Assembly: GCA_905215525.1 (NCBI GenBank)
Contig: CAJMQJ010000003.1
Location: forward strand, 1-64,000
Source: an uncultured bacterium
Lineage (GTDB): Bacteria; Actinomycetota; Coriobacteriia; Coriobacteriales; Coriobacteriaceae
DNA: 64,000 nt
Direction: 5' to 3'
Shown here: piece after piece, positions 34,483 to 43,253 of the stretch
How the letters are laid out: each line of letters starts with the position of its first letter
Numbering within the stretch: position 1 is the stretch's first letter
Translations under genes and position numbers: made by a program
The notes under the pieces: model-generated
What the model was told of the DNA's origin: nothing
Database searches by the model: none
What the model saw: the letters and a program-made list of their open reading frames with translations, nothing else

Positions 34483-35340
34483 TTACTCTGCTTTGCCCAC
34501 AGAGTTGAGGTTGGTCATGCGGATCTTAACCAGCTCGGTGATCTCGCGCATACCCTCCTTGGCCGGCTTCTTGGGATCGAAGCAGGCGGGGTTCTCGGCC
34601 ATGTAGGCCATGAAACCCTTGGTGTAGGCCTGACGCAGCTCGGTAGCGTAGTTAACCTTGCAGATGCCGTTCTTCACAGCCTCGGCAACCTGCTCATCGG
34701 GCACACCGGAGGTGCCGTGCAGAACCAGCGGCACGTCGACGGCGTCGCGGATGGCCTTGACCACGGACTGCTCGATGTGCGGATCGCTCGTGTACACACC
34801 GTGGCTGGTGCCAACGCCAATTGCGAGGGAGGTGCAGCCGGTACGCTCAACGAACTCCTTGGCCTCGGCAGGATCGGTGTAGGGGCTCTCGCCCTCAACC
34901 GCGGGACCGTCGTCCTCCTTGCCGCCAACCTTACCGAGCTCGGCCTCGACGGGCACGCCCATGGCGCGGCCAGCATCGGCGACGGACTTGGTCAGGGCGA
35001 TGTTGTCCTCGAAGGACTCGTGCGAACCGTCGATCATAACGGAGGTATAGCCAGTGCGGAAAGCCTGCATGCAGCGGTCATAGCCATCGCCGTGATCGAG
35101 GTGCAGAGCGACGGGCACGGAAGCGCGCTCGGCGGCAGCCTTGACCATGCCGTAGAAGTAATCCAGACCAGCGGTCTTGATGGTGCCCGGGGTGGTCTGC
35201 ATGATGACGGGGGACTTGGTCTCCTCGGCAGCGGCCAGAACGGCCATAACAAACTCGAGGTTCTCGACGTTGAACGCGCCAACAGCGTAGTGGCCGGCCT
35301 GAGCGTCCTTGAGCATCTTTTCGGTGGTAACAAGTGCCAT
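34483..35340 (-). CDS. gatY: Class II tagatose-1,6-bisphosphate aldolase (GatY/KbaY-like)
   Basis: Cleaves tagatose 1,6-bisphosphate to glyceraldehyde 3-phosphate and dihydroxyacetone phosphate; a fructose-bisphosphate aldolase role is the alternative. The 285 residues match GatY/KbaY (about 284). Zinc ligands and catalytic residues appear in HLDHGDG, EAELGKVGGKEDD, GTSHGVY and LHGTSGVPDEQ. ATG 35340 follows GAGAGGAG. The window encodes LacA, LacB and LacC but no class I LacD, so this enzyme completes the tagatose 6-phosphate pathway. Divergent from a DeoR regulator. Confidence 0.85.
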   Translation of the reverse strand: MALVTTEKMLKDAQAGHYAVGAFNVENLEFVMAVLAAAEETKSPVIMQTTPGTIKTAGLDYFYGMVKAAAERASVPVALHLDHGDGYDRCMQAFRTGYTSVMIDGSHESFEDNIALTKSVADAGRAMGVPVEAELGKVGGKEDDGPAVEGESPYTDPAEAKEFVERTGCTSLAIGVGTSHGVYTSDPHIEQSVVKAIRDAVDVPLVLHGTSGVPDEQVAEAVKNGICKVNYATELRQAYTKGFMAYMAENPACFDPKKPAKEGMREITELVKIRMTNLNSVGKAE

Positions 35341-35560
35341 GAGCGTTTGCTCCTCTCCCTCGCCCGCATCTGGACATCGGGCGTAGTTGTTCACAAGGCG
35401 TTTTACCTTGCGTTTTGCTACGACCATTGTATGAAATTCAGCGGCTTTGCACGTGCGAGATATTGTCATCGCGCGAGGTTCAACCTTCATTTTTGAAAAG
35501 CAAACGGAAGGGATCGAACCCGAGCGCGCGTGTTCGATATTGAGTTTTGAGCCTTGATCG

Positions 35561-35618
35561 TCTTTCTTTTATAGAAAAGATAAGTAATCGAAAGGTATTT
35601 TCTTACTCAAAAAGAAAA
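35561..35618. promoter_or_regulatory. Putative DeoR operators between gatY and deoR
   Basis: Two AT-rich palindromes about 35 bases apart: TTTCT/AGAAA (35563-35577) and TTTTCTT/AAGAAAA (35598-35618), in an otherwise noncoding 335-base divergent gap. Confidence 0.45.
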
Positions 35619-35675
35619 TGAACGAAAATAGAGTCAACACAATTCCTGCAAATTTCAGACGATGATGGAGCAGAT

Positions 35676-36479
35676 ATGGCCCACGCAACAACCCGAGCTT
35701 TCGCCGACGAGCGTCGTTCCGCCATCATGGAGATGCTCGATCATAATGCCTCGGTGCAGGTAGCAGAAATCGCCCAGACCTTTGGCGTGTCCTCCGTCAC
35801 CGCCCGAGCCGACCTGGACGCGCTCGCCGAAGCAGGCAAGCTGCGCCGCACGCATGGCGGTGCCGTATCGCTCCACAAACGCCTGACCGTTTCCACGCAG
35901 GATCGCCGCATCAATGTCAACGTCGCCGCCAAGCAGGCCATCGCGCAAAGCGCCATTGAACTCGTCGGCAATGGTGACACTCTGCTCGTCGACTCGGGCA
36001 CCACAGCGCTCGAGTTCGTCCGGCTCCTCGACCAGCGCGATGGCATCACCGTCATCACGGCCGACATTACCATTGCCGATTACATCGACGAGAGCATGCC
36101 CTTAGTCGATGTCGTCATGCTGGGCGGGGCACTGCGCAAAGGCCATCGCTATCTGTACGGCCCACTTACCATGCAGGCGCTCCAAATGGTCCACGCCGAT
36201 CTTGCCGTCATGTGCCCTGGCGCTTTTGTTCCCGGCTGCGGCTTTACGACCGACTTTCCGCAGATGGCCGAGACCAAAGCGGCTATGGTCGGTGCCGCTC
36301 GTCAAAGTGTCGCCCTCATGGACGCCAGTAAGGTCAACGGACGTGGCATGTACCGCTTTGCCGAGCTGACCGACGTCAACGCCATCGTAATGGACCGTGA
36401 CCCCGATCACGCCGTCGCCATCTCAATCGCCGAGATCGCCGACGACACCCGCCCAAATCTCGTCATCGCCGGCGCTTAA
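35676..36479 (+). CDS. DeoR-family regulator, copy 1 (LacR-like)
   Basis: A 267-residue protein with the N-terminal DeoR helix-turn-helix (DERRSAIMEMLDHNASVQVAEIAQTFGVSSVTARADLDAL, residues about 10-50) and a C-terminal sugar-phosphate sensor with VDSGTTALEF. DeoR proteins of this class typically respond to phosphorylated sugars such as tagatose 6-phosphate. It is divergent from the aldolase gene, which it probably represses. It ends in a hairpin shared with the convergent flavodiiron gene. Confidence 0.88.
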   Translation: MAHATTRAFADERRSAIMEMLDHNASVQVAEIAQTFGVSSVTARADLDALAEAGKLRRTHGGAVSLHKRLTVSTQDRRINVNVAAKQAIAQSAIELVGNGDTLLVDSGTTALEFVRLLDQRDGITVITADITIADYIDESMPLVDVVMLGGALRKGHRYLYGPLTMQALQMVHADLAVMCPGAFVPGCGFTTDFPQMAETKAAMVGAARQSVALMDASKVNGRGMYRFAELTDVNAIVMDRDPDHAVAISIAEIADDTRPNLVIAGA

Positions 36480-36484
36480 ACAAA

Positions 36485-36515
36485 AACCACCACAAAGGTC
36501 TCCTTTGTGGTGGTT
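36485..36515. terminator. Perfect hairpin between deoR and flavodiiron genes
   Basis: A 14-base perfect stem (36485-36498 with 36502-36515) around a 3-base loop. A T tract exists on the minus strand, so it chiefly ends the flavodiiron gene. Confidence 0.88.
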
Positions 36516-36538
36516 GAGCATCAGAAGTGAATGTGTCG

Positions 36539-37699
36539 CTACTTGGACAGCTCGTCGGCGAGAACCTCGATCTGAGCGCGCGAGGCGTCGTTGAGCGAAC
36601 CCAGGACGGTCACCTTATTCTGCGTCAGCGTGATGTCTTTCATACCCTCGAGCTCCTTGGTCATAACCTTAGCGGCGGCAGGTGCCCAGGAACCGGCCTC
36701 GACGAGCGCCACGGTGCGGTTCTGGTAGGCATGCTCGGCGAGCGTGTGGATGAAGGTGCTCATAAACGGGAAGATCTCGCCCTGATAGGTGATGGAGGCG
36801 AGCACCAGACGGTCATAGCGGAACGCGTCCTCAACGGCCTCGGCCATGTCGTCGCGAGCCAGGTCAAAGACGGAAACCTTCTGGCCGCGAGCCTCAAGCG
36901 CAGATGCAAGCTCCTCAACGGCAGCCTTCAGATGGCCGTAGACGCTCGCGTAGGCAATGGTGATGCCCTCGTCCTCGGGCTGATAGCTCGACCAGGTGTT
37001 GTAGGTGTCGAGGTAGTAGCCCAGGTTCTCGGTCAGCACGGGGCCGTGGAGCGGGCAGATGATCTGGATGTCCAGATCAGCGGCCTTCTTGAGCACGGCC
37101 TGCACGAACTTGCCGAACTTACCAACGATGCCAAAGTAGTAGCGGCGAGCCTCGCAAGCCCAACCCTCGGGATCCTCGATGTCGTTAGCGCCAAACTTGC
37201 CAAAGCCGTCGGCACTAAAGAGCACCTTGTCGGTAGACTCGTAGGAGAAGATCACCTCGGGCCAGTGAACGTTGGGGGCGCCGACAAACGTTAGGCTGTG
37301 ACCGCCCAGATCGAGCACGTCGCCCTCTTTGACGACCATCTTGCGCTCGGGGTAGTCGGTGCCAAAGTAGTTGACCATCATGCGGAAGGCGCCCATGCTG
37401 GCCACAATCTGTGCCTGGGGATAGCGCTCCATAAAGGCGGCGATGCCGGCGGAGTGATCGGGCTCCATATGGTGAACGACCAGGTAATCGGGCGTGCGAC
37501 CGTCGAGCACGGCTTCGATGTTACCGAGCCACTCGTCGACAAAACCGCCGTCGACTGAATCGGCGACAGCAATCTTTTCGCCCAAGATAACGTAGCTGTT
37601 GTATGCCATACCGTTCTCGGACACATCGTACTGGCCCTCGAACAGGTCAATGTCGTGATCGTCGACGCCAACGTAGCGGATATCCTTGGTGATCTCCAT
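36539..37699 (-). CDS. fprA: Flavodiiron protein (FprA-type oxygen/NO reductase)
   Basis: A 386-residue protein with an N-terminal metallo-beta-lactamase-like diiron domain (HHMEPDHS, PNVHWPE, SADGFGKFG and CPLHGPV supply the iron ligands) and a C-terminal flavodoxin domain (about 255-386, IAYASVYGHLKAAVEELASAL). It reduces O2 to water and/or NO to N2O, protecting anaerobic enzymes. No fused rubredoxin; an external rubredoxin or flavin donor is needed. ATG 37699 follows TAGGAGG. In this window it may protect the oxygen-labile pyruvate formate-lyase, but it is not linked to it. Confidence 0.93.
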   Translation of the reverse strand: MEITKDIRYVGVDDHDIDLFEGQYDVSENGMAYNSYVILGEKIAVADSVDGGFVDEWLGNIEAVLDGRTPDYLVVHHMEPDHSAGIAAFMERYPQAQIVASMGAFRMMVNYFGTDYPERKMVVKEGDVLDLGGHSLTFVGAPNVHWPEVIFSYESTDKVLFSADGFGKFGANDIEDPEGWACEARRYYFGIVGKFGKFVQAVLKKAADLDIQIICPLHGPVLTENLGYYLDTYNTWSSYQPEDEGITIAYASVYGHLKAAVEELASALEARGQKVSVFDLARDDMAEAVEDAFRYDRLVLASITYQGEIFPFMSTFIHTLAEHAYQNRTVALVEAGSWAPAAAKVMTKELEGMKDITLTQNKVTVLGSLNDASRAQIEVLADELSK

Positions 37700-37828
37700 C
37701 AGGCAAAGCCTCCTAGATAGACAAAAGAACCCGTCTATCATAACACTCGGTAGTATCCCAGCTGTTATCTGCCGGCATCCATACCGATTGTTATTGAAAT
37801 ACGATAAATCGCCGTTTACCTGCGCAAA

Positions 37829-38860
37829 CTATGAGCGTGGTATCGCCGTGCTATGTCGAATAATGAGCTGACCGGGAATACGAATGGCAACGGTTTTGCC
37901 CGCCGTACCCGCCTCGGGAACCGCATGCTCGAATACCTCGCGCCCGCGCTGATGTAGATCGAATCGCACGGTCGTGAGCTCGTTATGCGCGACAAAATCA
38001 TCGAGCGAGTCATCGACGCCTACCACGCTCACGTCCTCAGGCACGCGCAGACCGCTATCACGCAGCGCGGCAATCGCGCCATTTGCCATCTGATCGTTTG
38101 CCGCATAGATCGCCGTCATGGTGCGATCGTGCTCGGCCAGGTACCCGCCGGCCTCGTAGCCGCTGTTGGCAGACCAGTCGCCCTCGAGCGGCTCTGCCGG
38201 CTCGATGTGTTTACGCTCGAGCGCATCCTGCCAACCGGCTCGACGAAATTGCTCGTCGACCGAGAACGACGGGCCGCCAATATAGCGAATCTGTTCGTGC
38301 CCCAGCTCAAACAGATGGTCCATAAGCAACAGCGAGCAGCCGTAATGGTCGGAATCGACTGTGGTCACGCGCGGATGCGCATACATGGTAACGATGACCG
38401 TGCCAATGCCCGGCAGTGGATCAAACGTCTCAAAATCGGGCGCCATGCGGCTCATGCCGATGATGATGCCGTCCACCGGCAATGCGGCCATACGACGCGT
38501 TGCCTCGGCAAGCGAGAACTCCTCGGTCTTGGACATCTCGACCAGCGTGATGGCGCAATTACGCTCGCGAGCAGCGCTGGCGATGCCGTCGATCATCGTA
38601 AGGTTGCCAAACTTGGTGACATCGTTGACGCACAGGCCGACCGAATGGTAACGGCCGTCGCGCAGCGAGCGACCGGCATAACTCGGACGAAAGCCAAGCT
38701 CTTGCATAGCGGCCTGCACGCGCTGGCGCGTCTGTTCGTTAACGTTGGGCAAGCCGTTGGCGACGCGCGAAACCGTCTGCTGCGAAACGCCAGCAGCGCG
38801 GGCGACGTCGGCCATGGAGACCGGACGCGAACTGGTATCGTTGGACGGGCGCCTTGCCAC
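37829..38860 (-). CDS. LacI-family regulator 1 (galactose operon)
   Basis: A 343-residue repressor: helix-turn-helix SMADVARAAGVSQQTVSRVANG with hinge, then a periplasmic-binding-protein-like sensor ending in a LacI-type VVGVDDSLDD segment. GTG start preceded by AAGGTGA. Divergent from galK-galT; three matching palindromic half-sites (TGTTAACGTACTC) lie in the 338-base gap. It very likely represses galKT and itself in response to galactose or a derivative. Confidence 0.92.
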   Translation of the reverse strand: MARRPSNDTSSRPVSMADVARAAGVSQQTVSRVANGLPNVNEQTRQRVQAAMQELGFRPSYAGRSLRDGRYHSVGLCVNDVTKFGNLTMIDGIASAARERNCAITLVEMSKTEEFSLAEATRRMAALPVDGIIIGMSRMAPDFETFDPLPGIGTVIVTMYAHPRVTTVDSDHYGCSLLLMDHLFELGHEQIRYIGGPSFSVDEQFRRAGWQDALERKHIEPAEPLEGDWSANSGYEAGGYLAEHDRTMTAIYAANDQMANGAIAALRDSGLRVPEDVSVVGVDDSLDDFVAHNELTTVRFDLHQRGREVFEHAVPEAGTAGKTVAIRIPGQLIIRHSTAIPRS

Positions 38861-38953
38861 AGGATCACCTTCACCCTTGAGAGATCTGAATAGCGTGAAT
38901 GCCGGCCCGGGCAGAAATACATCCCGCGCCGAGGCCCGCTATCGTCGGACGCA

Positions 38954-39153
38954 TGTTAACGTACTCTACTTTTTCTATCTGCATCTCTTCTGCTTTATAA
39001 GTCCATACGGCAGTACCGTTCACGGCTGAATTTCTACCGATTACCAGATTCTCAAAAAGTGATAAGTGTTGTGTTATGAGTACGTTAACATAGCCCGTAA
39101 CGTGCGGCATCGTAGATGCTGAGTTTATGCCGCTTCAGATTGTTAACGTACTC
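38954..39153. promoter_or_regulatory. Three LacI operators and an ACCGTTCACGG site between lacI 1 and galK
   Basis: TGTTAACGTACTC at 38954-38966 and 39141-39153, and its reverse complement at 39078-39090. Centre spacings are about 124 and 63 bases, compatible with repression loops. ACCGTTCACGG lies at 39015-39025. Confidence 0.85.
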
Positions 39154-39198
39154 ACTACGACGGAAAACTCGTCAGTATGCGCCAAGGAAAGGACCCTC

Positions 39199-40404
39199 AT
39201 GACCACCCCCGACGAAAAGACACTCGCCACACTCACCAAGCTGTTTGAGGAGGAGTTTGGCCCCATCGGCGACCGCCAGGTGCTCTACGTGCACGCGCCC
39301 GGCCGTTCCGAGATCAGCGGCAACCACACCGACCACGAGGGTGGCCACGTTATCGCCGGCTCGCTCGATGTCGCCGTTGACGGCATCGCCGTGGCAACCG
39401 ATTCCAACAAGGTCCGCGTTGCCGACGAGGGCTATCCCACGTTTGAGATCACGCTCGACACGCTGGATGTTCAGGAGTCCGAGAAGGGCACGTCCGCAAG
39501 CCTCGTGCGCGGTATGGCCCACGAAATCGCTGCTCTGGGCGTTGAGCCCCAAGGCTTCGACTTTGCCTTTACCTGCTCCGTCCCCTCGGGTGGCGGCCTT
39601 TCTAGCTCCGCCGCTGTCGAGGCGGCTTACGGCCGCGCCATGGAGACGCTCTGGGGCGCGCCCGCCATTGAGCCCGTCACGCTCGCCCAGATGAGCCAGC
39701 GCACCGAGAACAACTATTACGGCAAGCCCTGCGGTCTTATGGATCAGGCGGCTGTGTGCCTGGGCGGCCTCGCCTACATGGACTTTGAGGATCAGGCTCG
39801 ACCTAAGACCCAGAAGCTCGAGCTCAACTTTGAGGATCACGGCTATGCGCTCGTGCTCGTTAAGGTCGGCGCCGACCACGTGGCGGCTACCGACGACTAC
39901 GCCGCCGTTCCGCGCGAGATGCAGGACGTCGCCGCCGAGTTTGGCAAGGCACGCCTGTGCGAGGTCGACGTTGCCGACTTTGACGCCAAGCTCCCCGAGC
40001 TGCGCGCCAAGCTGGGCGACCGCGCCTGCCTGCGCGCCGTTCATTACTGGTACGAGAACGGCCTGGTCGATAAGCGCTGGGCGGCCCTCAACGCCGGCGA
40101 CATTGATCGGTTCCTGGTCCTGACACGTGAGTCCGGTGCCAGTTCTGCCATGTACCTGCAGAATGTCGTCGCCAAGCTGGGTTCCGAGCAGCCTTCCATG
40201 TATGCCCTGGCACTGGCCGAGCACGTGCTCGACGGCCGCGGCGCCGTGCGTATCCACGGCGGCGGCTTTGGCGGCACCATCCAGGCCTTCGTGCCGCTCG
40301 ACCTCGTCGACACCCTCATTGCCAAGATGAACGACTGGCTGGGCGAGGACTCTGCCCGCCACTACGCGATTTCTGACAAGGGGGCTTACGCGGCATGGCT
40401 GTAA
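39199..40404 (+). CDS. galK: Galactokinase
   Basis: Phosphorylates galactose to galactose 1-phosphate, first step of the Leloir pathway. The 401-residue GHMP kinase has motif 1 GRSEISGNHTDHEGG (a variant of GRxNLIGEHTDY), motif 2 PSGGGLSSSAAVE and motif 3 HGGGFGGTI. ATG 39199 follows AAAGGA; the frame is open further upstream into the operator region, where I see no good start. It overlaps galT and is transcribed from the LacI-controlled promoter. Confidence 0.95.
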   Translation: MTTPDEKTLATLTKLFEEEFGPIGDRQVLYVHAPGRSEISGNHTDHEGGHVIAGSLDVAVDGIAVATDSNKVRVADEGYPTFEITLDTLDVQESEKGTSASLVRGMAHEIAALGVEPQGFDFAFTCSVPSGGGLSSSAAVEAAYGRAMETLWGAPAIEPVTLAQMSQRTENNYYGKPCGLMDQAAVCLGGLAYMDFEDQARPKTQKLELNFEDHGYALVLVKVGADHVAATDDYAAVPREMQDVAAEFGKARLCEVDVADFDAKLPELRAKLGDRACLRAVHYWYENGLVDKRWAALNAGDIDRFLVLTRESGASSAMYLQNVVAKLGSEQPSMYALALAEHVLDGRGAVRIHGGGFGGTIQAFVPLDLVDTLIAKMNDWLGEDSARHYAISDKGAYAAWL

Positions 40405-42023
40405 TGACTGATGTGCGCGAAGCTGCGCAGAGCCTGATCGAATACGCCATCCATCGGTCTATGGTCGGCCAGGACGATCGCATCTGGGCCTACAACACTA
40501 TTCTGGAGTGCATTGGTGCCACGGGTCCGGCGCTCGACATGGCCTGGGCGCTCCAGGTTGAGAAACTCTCGCTCTTGCACCCCAATACCCTGCCCGACTT
40601 TGATCTTGAAGGCACGCTTGCCGCGCTTTCCGAGGCCGCCGTTACCAACGGTGCCGCCGAGGACACGGCGTCAGGCCGCGACCGCATCGCCATGCGCATC
40701 ATGGGTGCGCTCATGCCGAGGCCTTCGGTTGTAAACGAGGAGTTCAACGGACGCATGGGCGTCAACGAGCCCCGCGCCGCAACCGACTGGTTCTACGGCC
40801 TGTGCTGCGACGCCGGCTACGTGCGCCGCGCCGCCATCGCGCGCAACATCAAATGGAGCACCCCCACCAACTGGGGCGATCTTGAGATCACCATCAACCT
40901 GTCCAAGCCCGAGAAGGACCCGCGCGATATCGCCGCGGCAGGTGCCGCCAAGAACACGGGCGAGAAGTATCCCGCCTGCCAGCTCTGCATCGAAAACGAG
41001 GGCTATCCCGGACGCTCCGCCGCAGCCGACGGCGGCGCTCACCCCGCTCGCCAAAACCTGCGCATTATCCCCATCCAGCTCAACGGCGAGCGCTGGGGTT
41101 TCCAGTACAGCCCGTACGCGTACTTTAACGAGCACTGCATTGCCATGAGCTCCGAGCATCGTCCGATGCACGTCGACCGCAAGAGCCTGACCTGCCTGCT
41201 CGACTTTGTGGACCTGTTCCCGCATTACTTCATCGGCTCCAACGCCGACCTGCCTATCGTGGGCGGCTCGATTCTGTCGCACGACCACTTCCAGGGCGGC
41301 GCGCACGAGTTCCCCATGATGCATGCCGCCGAGGTCTCGCAGTTTAGCGTGCCCGGTTTTGGCCAGGTCACCGGCACTGTGCTGCAGTGGCCGCTCTCGG
41401 TGCTGCGCCTGCGCTCGCATGACCGCGCTCAGCTGCTCGACGCTGCCGAGAAGATTATCCTCGCCTGGCGCGAGTGGACCGACGAGTCTGTGGGCGTTAT
41501 CGCGCACACGGCCGACGGCGTAGCGCACAACACCGTGACGCCCGTCATCCGCCGCGTCGACTCCCGCGGCAATGCCGGCGGCGAGATCTACGAGGCCTAC
41601 CTGGCGCTTCGTTGCAACATCACGACCGACGAGCACCCGCTGGGCGTGTTCCACCCGCATGCCGAGTTTCACCATATTAAGAAGGAGAACATCGGCCTGA
41701 TCGAGGTCATGGGCCTGGCCATTTTGCCGCCGCGTCTGGTTCCCGAGCTCGGCGCTGTCCGCGAGCACCTGCTGGCGGCCAAAGCCGATACCAGCTACGA
41801 CCTTGCCGGCGCGCTCGAGGGCGACGACCTCTGCCGTAGCCATGCCGCGTGGGCCGAGGATGTCTATGCCCGCCGCGCCGACGAGCTTACGGCGGATAGC
41901 GCCATCGGCATCCTGCACGAGGAAGTCGGCGTAGTGTTTGGCCACGTGCTCGACAACGCCGGCGTCTTTAAGTGGGACGAAGCCGGCCGCGCCGCCCAGC
42001 AGCGCTTTATCGACTCACTGTAA
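40395..42023 (+). CDS. galT: Galactose-1-phosphate uridylyltransferase, GalT2 type
   Basis: Exchanges UDP-glucose and galactose 1-phosphate to UDP-galactose and glucose 1-phosphate. The 542-residue protein is of the long type found in Gram-positives, with active-site region GSILSHDHFQGGAHEFPMM and NLRIIPIQLNGERWGFQYSPY. It may start at 40395 or, more simply, at the ATG at 40404 that overlaps the galK stop (TAATG). UDP-galactose 4-epimerase (galE) is not in the window. A 28-base repeat begins right at its stop codon. Confidence 0.94.
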   Translation: MAVMTDVREAAQSLIEYAIHRSMVGQDDRIWAYNTILECIGATGPALDMAWALQVEKLSLLHPNTLPDFDLEGTLAALSEAAVTNGAAEDTASGRDRIAMRIMGALMPRPSVVNEEFNGRMGVNEPRAATDWFYGLCCDAGYVRRAAIARNIKWSTPTNWGDLEITINLSKPEKDPRDIAAAGAAKNTGEKYPACQLCIENEGYPGRSAAADGGAHPARQNLRIIPIQLNGERWGFQYSPYAYFNEHCIAMSSEHRPMHVDRKSLTCLLDFVDLFPHYFIGSNADLPIVGGSILSHDHFQGGAHEFPMMHAAEVSQFSVPGFGQVTGTVLQWPLSVLRLRSHDRAQLLDAAEKIILAWREWTDESVGVIAHTADGVAHNTVTPVIRRVDSRGNAGGEIYEAYLALRCNITTDEHPLGVFHPHAEFHHIKKENIGLIEVMGLAILPPRLVPELGAVREHLLAAKADTSYDLAGALEGDDLCRSHAAWAEDVYARRADELTADSAIGILHEEVGVVFGHVLDNAGVFKWDEAGRAAQQRFIDSL

Positions 42024-42051
42024 TGATCCCTTGGGGACGGAGGAAAACGGA
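42024..42051 (+). repeat. 28-base repeat starting at the galT stop
   Basis: Identical over 28 bases to the reverse complement of 62327-62354 (TGATCCCTTGGGGACGG...). In both places it starts at the stop codon of a gene (after TAA here, containing the TGA there). Confidence 0.85.
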
Positions 42052-42069
42052 CTATTTCGTCTTCAAGAC

Positions 42070-42110
42070 AACGGCGCCCGCCGGCAACATCGCCGACGGG
42101 CGCCGTTTTT
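42070..42110 (+). terminator. Terminator of galKT
   Basis: Stem 42070-42080 with 42097-42107 (AACGGCGCCCG), followed by TTTTT. Confidence 0.92.
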
Positions 42111-42120
42111 GAGTGTAGCC

Positions 42121-42242
42121 ATTGGGGACGTTCTTAAACGACTAGTCAAACAAGAACGTCCCCAACGATTAATGACTCGAGCGTGGAAAATCTCCCACTT
42201 TGAGCTCGTATGGGCACCAAAAGCGGGAGATTATCCACGCTC
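42121..42242. repeat. Double palindrome unit, copy 2
   Basis: Palindrome A: 42121-42135 with 42152-42165, centre ACTAGT. Palindrome B: 42179-42196 with 42225-42242. Same order and core sequences as 9512-9645, with different centres. Confidence 0.85.
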
Positions 42243-42264
42243 ATTCTATTAGGAGTCGCAACCG

Positions 42265-43200
42265 CTACAACTCTACGACCTCAACGTTGTTGTAGATCTC
42301 GTCCCAGCGGTCCATGACCAGGTGGCCGGTCTTGGGATCCATGGCGTTAAGCTTGCCGCAGGTATTGGCGGTCTTGAGCACCGTGACGTCGTCGGCACCA
42401 GCAGCAATGGCATGCGCAAAGCCGGCGATGGTCGAGTCGCCGGAACCCGTCGCATTCACAGCCGCAATCGCGGGCGTCTTGGCGCGGAACGCGCGACCCT
42501 CATGGAAGCCCACCGAACCGGCAGCGCCCATCGAAACGACAACCCAGGGGATACCGGCAAAACGGTCATCGGCGGCAAGCGCCTCGCGTAGGGCATCGAC
42601 ATCTTCGGTCGTAAAGGACGTACCCAGCAGGCCGTTAATCTCGGTCAGGTTGGGCTTTACGAGCTCAGGCTTAGCGTCGGACTCCAGCGCGGCCTCCAGC
42701 GATGCACCCGAGGTGTCGAGCAGCACCTTGGCGCCCGCCTCCTCGGCGATCTTGACGAGCTCAGCATAGTAGCCAGCATCGACGCCACGCGGCAGCGAGC
42801 CCGAAAGCGTCACAACGTCCGCCTTCGCTGCAAGCTCGGCGAACTTGGCCGTAAAGGCCTCGAGCTCGGCGGGAGCGATCTGCGGGCCGCTCTCCAGCAG
42901 CTCGGTCTGATTACCCTCGTGCAGAATATTCAGGCAAATGCGCGTCTCACCGGCGATGGGCACAAAGTCGTTCTTGACGCCGTCGGCATCCATAAGCTCG
43001 GCCATATAGGCACCCATGTGGCCGCCGAGCAAACCGGTCGCGAGCACATCGTCGCCCAACTGCAGCAGAACACGGCTCACGTTGAGGCCCTTGCCGCCAG
43101 CGGTCTTTTCGGGCGTCACACGGTTAACGTCGTCGATGATCAGCTTGTCGAGCTGATAGCATGTATCGATCGACGGGTTCATGGTAACGGTCAGAATCAT
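42265..43200 (-). CDS. lacC: Tagatose-6-phosphate kinase (PfkB family)
   Basis: Phosphorylates tagatose 6-phosphate to the 1,6-bisphosphate. The 311-residue PfkB sugar kinase has TAGGKGLNVSRVL (signature 1) and NATGSGDSTIAGF (signature 2 with catalytic Asp). 1-Phosphofructokinase (FruK) is the close alternative; the neighbouring lacX, lacB, lacA and lacF genes favour LacC. ATG 43200 follows AGGAG. It follows lacX by 53 bases in the same transcript direction. Confidence 0.85.
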   Translation of the reverse strand: MILTVTMNPSIDTCYQLDKLIIDDVNRVTPEKTAGGKGLNVSRVLLQLGDDVLATGLLGGHMGAYMAELMDADGVKNDFVPIAGETRICLNILHEGNQTELLESGPQIAPAELEAFTAKFAELAAKADVVTLSGSLPRGVDAGYYAELVKIAEEAGAKVLLDTSGASLEAALESDAKPELVKPNLTEINGLLGTSFTTEDVDALREALAADDRFAGIPWVVVSMGAAGSVGFHEGRAFRAKTPAIAAVNATGSGDSTIAGFAHAIAAGADDVTVLKTANTCGKLNAMDPKTGHLVMDRWDEIYNNVEVVEL

Positions 43201-43253
43201 GTTGAACTCCTGTTCCGGGGCGGCATGACCCGCCCCAAACATACGATAGCTCG

